Positions 60,298 to 64,000 of a stretch of DNA of 64,000 nucleotides are shown here, piece after piece. Within the stretch, counting starts at the first letter, position 1, and every line of letters starts with the position of its first letter. The stretch covers positions 1 through 64,000 of the forward strand of contig DASVQQ010000032.1 of assembly GCA_036389035.1 (NCBI GenBank), written 5' to 3'. The translations under genes were made by a program, and so were the position numbers. This stretch comes from Jatrophihabitans sp. (GTDB lineage Bacteria; Actinomycetota; Actinomycetes; Mycobacteriales; Jatrophihabitantaceae). Under the pieces are notes generated by a model. The model did not search any database. It was not told the DNA's origin and saw nothing but the letters and a program-made list of their open reading frames with translations.

Positions 60298-61899
60298 GTG
60301 CGAGGTCAACCGGCGCCGAGCCGTCGAGCGGCCGGGCTGGCGCTCGCCGCCATCACCTCGCTGGCCGTGCTGGCCGGGCCCAGCAGCGCGCTGGCCTCCT
60401 CACCGGCCTCACCGGCGCCGATCAAGCCCACCTCGGGTGGCGCCTCACCGAGCACCCCCAATCCGCACCCGCCGGCCGGTGGCTGGTCACCTGACGGCGT
60501 GGTGCCCGGTGGACCGCATCTGACCAGCCGCGGGCTGGTCGCTCCGCCCGGCGCTCCGGCGCTGCCCAAGGGCATCCGGGCGCACGGCTGGATCCTGGCC
60601 GATCTGAACTCCGGCGCGGTGCTGGCCGCCCGGGACCCGCACGGGCGCTACCAGCCGGCCAGCATCCTCAAGGCGCTGACCGCGCTCACCGTCGCCCCGA
60701 ATCTGCCGGGCACCCGGGTGGTGACGGTCTCGCCGACCGCGGCCGTGGCCGAGGGGTCCGCGGTCGGGCTGCTGACCGGGGCCCGGTACTCGGTGGACCA
60801 GCTGTTCTCCGCGCTGTTCCTGGTCTCGGCCAACGACGCCGCCACCGCGCTGGCCGAGGCCAACGGCGGGGTGGCGCGCACCGTGGCGCAGATGAACGCC
60901 TACGCGGCCAAGCTGGGCGCCTATGACACCGTCGTCCAGACCCCCTCGGGCCTGGACGGCTGGCAGCAGCTCACCTCCGCCTACGACATGGCGCTGGTGT
61001 TGCGCGCCTTCGTCAACCAGCCCCGGCTGGCGGCCTACAGCCGGTTGCCCAGCGCCGGCTTTCCACCGCGGGCCAGCAAGCACGGCCGGGTCGGGCGCTA
61101 CCAGTTCGACAACCCCTCCCAGAACTTCCTGAACAAGGTGCCCGGCGCCCTGGTCGTGAAGACCGGATTCACCGACGCCGCCCGCCACACCTACCTCGCC
61201 GCCGCCGAGCGCAACGGCCGTCGGCTCGGGGTGATCCTGCTGCGCAACGAGCGGCATCCGGTCGACCAGTACCTGCAGGCCGGGGCCCTGCTGGATTGGG
61301 GCTACGCGCTCAAGCCCACGGTCAAGCCGGTGGGCATGCTGGCCGGACCCGTCCAGGCAGGCCAGCCGGCCGCCGCCGGCGCTTCGGCGGCCGCCGGCGC
61401 TGCGGCCACCGCGCCACCGGCAGTCGCCGCGACCCTGGCCGAGCTGGCGACGCCGAGCGGCGGCATGCGCTGGAGCCTCGCCGCGCTGGTGCCGATCAGC
61501 GCGCTGATCGCCGGCGCTCTGTGGCTCGGTAACGCCACCGCTGTACGGCGGCGAAGGATCCGGCGCCAAGCGCGGCGCCGGCGCTCAGCAGGCCGGCAGC
61601 CACCGCCGCAGCCGACACCGGAGCGCGGGATGCGCCGGCCGACCGCGCCGGCCGATCGCCCGCCGGGTCAGCGGCAGTCCCAGCCGCCCCGACCCCAGCC
61701 GCCCCGACCCCAGTTCCCTCGGCAGCCCCAGTCCCAACCGCCTCGGCAGTCCCAGCCGCCTCGGCAGTCCCAGCCGCCTCGGCAGTCGCAGCCGCCCCAG
61801 TACCGGCCTCAGCAGCCGTCGCAGCCCATGCCACGCAGAACAGCAGGTAACGCGACACCAGATAGATCCAGACCAGCACCCCGACCACCGGGCCGATGA
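60298..61899 (+). CDS. D-alanyl-D-alanine carboxypeptidase (S11, DacC/DacB-like) with long Pro/Gln-rich tail
   Basis: 533 residues from a GTG. A signal peptide (AAGLALAAITSLAVLAGPSSALAS) is followed by a Pro/Ser-rich linker. The penicillin-binding motifs are ASILKAL (SxxK, about residue 120), SAND (SxN) and VKTGFT (KTG). A C-terminal membrane anchor (AALVPISALIAGALWLG, about 395-415) is followed by RRRRIRRQARRRR and 100 residues of QSQPPR-type repeats. It trims peptidoglycan pentapeptides outside the cell. The tail would be cytoplasmic. The last 404 bases overlap yihY on the opposite strand. Confidence 0.9.
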   Translation: MRGQPAPSRRAAGLALAAITSLAVLAGPSSALASSPASPAPIKPTSGGASPSTPNPHPPAGGWSPDGVVPGGPHLTSRGLVAPPGAPALPKGIRAHGWILADLNSGAVLAARDPHGRYQPASILKALTALTVAPNLPGTRVVTVSPTAAVAEGSAVGLLTGARYSVDQLFSALFLVSANDAATALAEANGGVARTVAQMNAYAAKLGAYDTVVQTPSGLDGWQQLTSAYDMALVLRAFVNQPRLAAYSRLPSAGFPPRASKHGRVGRYQFDNPSQNFLNKVPGALVVKTGFTDAARHTYLAAAERNGRRLGVILLRNERHPVDQYLQAGALLDWGYALKPTVKPVGMLAGPVQAGQPAAAGASAAAGAAATAPPAVAATLAELATPSGGMRWSLAALVPISALIAGALWLGNATAVRRRRIRRQARRRRSAGRQPPPQPTPERGMRRPTAPADRPPGQRQSQPPRPQPPRPQFPRQPQSQPPRQSQPPRQSQPPRQSQPPQYRPQQPSQPMPRRTAGNATPDRSRPAPRPPGR

Positions 61900-62695
61900 C
61901 CGCAGCGGCCGGTGACTCGGTGATCCGGTCGATGTAGAAGGTCCCGACCAGCTTCAGCACCTCGAAGCCGACCGCGGCCAGCAGGGTGGCGCGCAGCGCC
62001 AGCCGTCGCGGCACCCGGACGTCGGGCAGCCGGATCATCAGCCAGCCGTAGATGATCATGCTGCCGGCGATGCCCAGCAGGATTGAAAGGCACCAGGTGA
62101 GCGTTCCGGCGCCGGTCACGCCGTGTAGCCCGAGGCCGCGCAGCACCAGGTCGCTGGCCGCCGTGCCGCCCGCGGTGACCCCGACGGAGACCACGACACC
62201 GACGCCCAGGCCCGCCAGCACCAGGGCGTCGGCCGCCTTGGCGGCAAGGAAGGACCGCTTCTTGGCCACGATGCCCCAGACGGTGTCGATCGCCGTGCGC
62301 AGGTTGGCGATCCAGCCCAGGCCGGCCACCGCGACGCCGGCCAGGCCGAGCGCGCCGACGCCGGCGCGCTTGTCGATCGCGCCCCGGATCACCTGCTGGA
62401 CGGTCTGGCCGAAGGCGCCGGGCAGGTTGGAGCTGATCTGGTCGAACAGCTCGCTCTGCAGCTCAGGCCGCGACGCCAGCACGAACGCGGTGACCGAGAC
62501 CCCGAGCAGGACCAGCGGGAACAGCGCCAGGAAGCTGAAGTACGTGATGGCGGCGGCCAGGTCATTGCCGTGGTTGTCCTTGTAATGCCGATACGCCGCG
62601 ACCAGGTGGGCGATGGCGGGCCGGGCTCGGGTGAGCGCCTGCCAGCGTTGGGTGGCGCCCGAGCGGAGCCGACCCCACGCCGCCTTGAGCGGCAC
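61496..62695 (-). CDS. YihY/BrkB-family membrane protein with Ala-rich tail
   Basis: 399 residues. The six-helix YihY core spans about 30-290: AAAITYFSFLALFPLVLLGVS, LGLAGVAVAGLGWIANLRTAIDTVWG, and VGVLVWIYLVSRYLLFCVAW. It was once thought to be RNase BN, which is incorrect; its real function is unknown, possibly an exporter or envelope component. After residue 290 a tail of TAEAAG repeats leads to a further hydrophobic stretch (AAAVAAGLLSAGAALGAGS) and an Arg-rich end. It starts 3 nt after the RNA ligase-like gene. The 3' third overlaps the carboxypeptidase gene in antisense. Confidence 0.88.
   Translation of the reverse strand: MPLKAAWGRLRSGATQRWQALTRARPAIAHLVAAYRHYKDNHGNDLAAAITYFSFLALFPLVLLGVSVTAFVLASRPELQSELFDQISSNLPGAFGQTVQQVIRGAIDKRAGVGALGLAGVAVAGLGWIANLRTAIDTVWGIVAKKRSFLAAKAADALVLAGLGVGVVVSVGVTAGGTAASDLVLRGLGLHGVTGAGTLTWCLSILLGIAGSMIIYGWLMIRLPDVRVPRRLALRATLLAAVGFEVLKLVGTFYIDRITESPAAAVIGPVVGVLVWIYLVSRYLLFCVAWAATAAEAGTGAAATAEAAGTAEAAGTAEAVGTGAAEGTGVGAAGVGAAGTAADPAGDRPARSAGASRAPVSAAAVAAGLLSAGAALGAGSFAAVQRWRYRATERRRSAR
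61741..61794. repeat. Three 18-bp repeats coding on both strands
   Basis: Units CCTCGGCAGTCCCAGCCG at 61741-61758 and 61759-61776 are identical; the third (61777-61794) differs by one base. On the plus strand they encode six-residue QSQPPR-type repeats of the carboxypeptidase tail, on the minus strand TAEAAG repeats of YihY. Confidence 0.88.
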
Positions 62696-62698
62696 CGG

Positions 62699-63223
62699 TC
62701 AGAAGCCTGTCAGGGCGTATTCACGGTGCGGGCGCCAGGTGCCGTCCTCGTCCTGGGCGTACAGCGTGAACCCCTCGACCTTGAACTGGGCGACGAAATC
62801 ACGCAGCCCTTCGAAGGCCTGATCCAGATCCTCATCGGCTACGTCGTGTCCCACCGTGACATGCGGGTGGTAGGGAAATTCCACCTCGCGCACGATCGGA
62901 CCCCGACGCACCGCTTGTTCCAGCAGTTCGCACTGGGCGATGCCGGTCGAGACCTGGACGAAGACCACCTGGGACACCGGCCGGAACGTCCCGGTGCCCG
63001 AGAGCCGCATGGTGAAGGGCAGCACGGTGCCGGCGGCCTCGGCCAGGTGCTTCTCGACCAGGTCGAGCTGATCGGCCTCGACCTCGGTGGGCGGCAGCAA
63101 CGTCACGTGCGGCGGGATCTTGCCCGCTTCAGGGTCACCGATGCGACGGCGCCAGCCACCCAGCACGGCAGCATGCGGCTCGGGTATCGCCAGCGCGACA
63201 CCCACCTTGATTCGGTTACCCAT
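62699..63223 (-). CDS. 2'-5' RNA ligase/cyclic phosphodiesterase family protein
   Basis: 174 residues with the two-histidine (2H) fold. The motifs are PPHVTLLPP (about residue 38) and HPHVTVGH (about residue 119), each giving an HxT pair. Members hydrolyse 2',3'-cyclic phosphates or join RNA ends. The gene begins 6 nt after the trpS stop and ends 3 nt before yihY; this trpS-ligase-yihY order is common in actinomycetes and implies cotranscription. Confidence 0.9.
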   Translation of the reverse strand: MGNRIKVGVALAIPEPHAAVLGGWRRRIGDPEAGKIPPHVTLLPPTEVEADQLDLVEKHLAEAAGTVLPFTMRLSGTGTFRPVSQVVFVQVSTGIAQCELLEQAVRRGPIVREVEFPYHPHVTVGHDVADEDLDQAFEGLRDFVAQFKVEGFTLYAQDEDGTWRPHREYALTGF

Positions 63224-63229
63224 TTGGGC

Positions 63230-64000
63230 TCAGCCTACGACAGCCGGCAGGAAGCCGACCTTGGCGTAAGCGTCGGCCACCGTGACCGAGGCCAGTCTCC
63301 GGGCCCGCTCAGCGCCCTTGGCCAGGATCCGGTCCAGTTCGGCGGGGTCCTCCAGCAGCTCGCGGCTGCGGGCCGCGAACGGCTGGGCGAAGCCGATCAC
63401 CGACTCGGCGACGGCGCTCTTCAACGCGCCGTAACCCTGGCCGCTGAACTCCTTCTCCACCGCGTCGACGCCGGAGCCGGTGATCGCGGCGTGGATCGCC
63501 ATCAGGTTGGACAGTCCCGGTTTGCGCTCGGGGTCATAGCGGATCTCGCCGTCGGCGTCGGTGACCGCCCGGCGCAGCTTCTTGGTGATCACCGCCGGGT
63601 CGTCGGAGAGGTAGATGGTGCCCGCCTCCGGCCGCGACTTCGACATCTTCGCGCTCGGGTCCTGCAGGTCCAGGATCTTGGCCGCCGACTTGGGGATGAA
63701 GGCCTCGGGCACCACGAAGGTCTGGCCGTAGCGGGTGTTGAACCGCTGGGCGAGGTTGCGGGTCAGTTCCAGGTGCTGGCGCTGGTCCTCGCCGATCGGC
63801 ACCTGGTCGGCCTGGTAGAGCAGGATGTCAGCGGCCTGCAGGATCGGGTAGGTGAACAGCCCGACGCCCTGCCGGTCGGCGCCGGCCTTGGCCGACTTGT
63901 CCTTGAACTGGGTCATCCGGCTGGCCTCGCCGAAGCCGGTCAGGCACTCCAGCACCCAGGACAGCTGCGGATGCTCCGGGACGTGGGACTGGACGAACAG
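63230..64000 (-). CDS. trpS: Tryptophanyl-tRNA synthetase, 3' part (5' truncated)
   Basis: The frame is open at the right border, so about 256 C-terminal residues are present and the N-terminal Rossmann half with HxGH is missing. Visible features are FTYPILQAADILLYQADQVP, GEDQRQHLELTRNLAQRFN and the KMSKS loop in SAKMSKSRPEAGTIYLSDD. The enzyme charges tRNA-Trp. It appears to lead an operon with the RNA ligase-like and yihY genes. Confidence 0.96.
   Translation of the reverse strand: MFVQSHVPEHPQLSWVLECLTGFGEASRMTQFKDKSAKAGADRQGVGLFTYPILQAADILLYQADQVPIGEDQRQHLELTRNLAQRFNTRYGQTFVVPEAFIPKSAAKILDLQDPSAKMSKSRPEAGTIYLSDDPAVITKKLRRAVTDADGEIRYDPERKPGLSNLMAIHAAITGSGVDAVEKEFSGQGYGALKSAVAESVIGFAQPFAARSRELLEDPAELDRILAKGAERARRLASVTVADAYAKVGFLPAVVG

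Overview
The window is 64 kb of high-GC chromosome from an actinomycete (phylum Actinomycetota). Lineage markers visible as genes include Lsr2, a Vms1-like peptidyl-tRNA hydrolase of the acVLRF1 type, DUF3817, DUF4245 and DUF6542 membrane proteins, a short Z-prenyl diphosphate synthase, an MSMEG_6728-type protein and a tricorn protease. I cannot name the genus from sequence alone. No rRNA, tRNA, CRISPR array or intact transposase was seen. Both edges cut genes: a cation/proton antiporter on the left and trpS on the right.

Layout. 0-10 kb: antiporter 3' end, an orphan VioC-like 2-oxoglutarate oxygenase, a conserved RHH-tailed protein, typA, a DEAD-box helicase and tricorn protease. 10-15.5 kb: a short secreted protein, a DHA2 drug exporter, an FCY1-type cytosine deaminase, a DGPF protein, lsr2 and an MSMEG_6728/Mrr-N-like fusion. 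15.6-19.8 kb is an accessory island with arsR and divergent arsI, a lower-GC SIR2-like protein with a small upstream ORF, remnants of a second ychF, a broken SRPBCC gene and a BASS-family transporter, ending at the 3' end of the resident ychF. 19.8-35.3 kb is mostly core: ychF, rmuC, ispH, xseAB, glpX, fumC, phoH and a Z-prenyl synthase, with an orphan KedN5-like radical SAM methyltransferase at 26-28 kb.

35.4-35.8 kb carries about fourteen tandem 17-19 bp units with a promoter-like sequence on one side and a long hairpin on the other. 35.8-44 kb has a YyaL-type thioredoxin-domain protein, an aldose epimerase, a family A DNA polymerase, RidA, a hydrolase and an unknown six-helix membrane protein. 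44-54 kb is a nucleoside uptake and salvage block, all on the minus strand: BMP lipoprotein, ABC ATPase, two permeases, cytidine deaminase and thymidine phosphorylase, followed by the acVLRF1 gene. A P450 and a VapBC module with a double-palindrome operator sit between cdd and deoA.

54-57 kb is degraded sequence (an in-frame collapsed sdhA-sdhB remnant) and several unrelated minisatellites around a methyltransferase and an AbiEi/DUF559-type protein. 57-64 kb holds glpD-glpK and the trpS, 2'-5' RNA ligase, yihY block. yihY converges on, and overlaps by about 400 bp, a D-Ala-D-Ala carboxypeptidase gene. The observations I rate highest are the 35.5 kb repeat array, the SIR2-like two-gene unit, the ychF remnants, the vapBC operator and the antisense low-complexity overlap at 61.5-61.9 kb.
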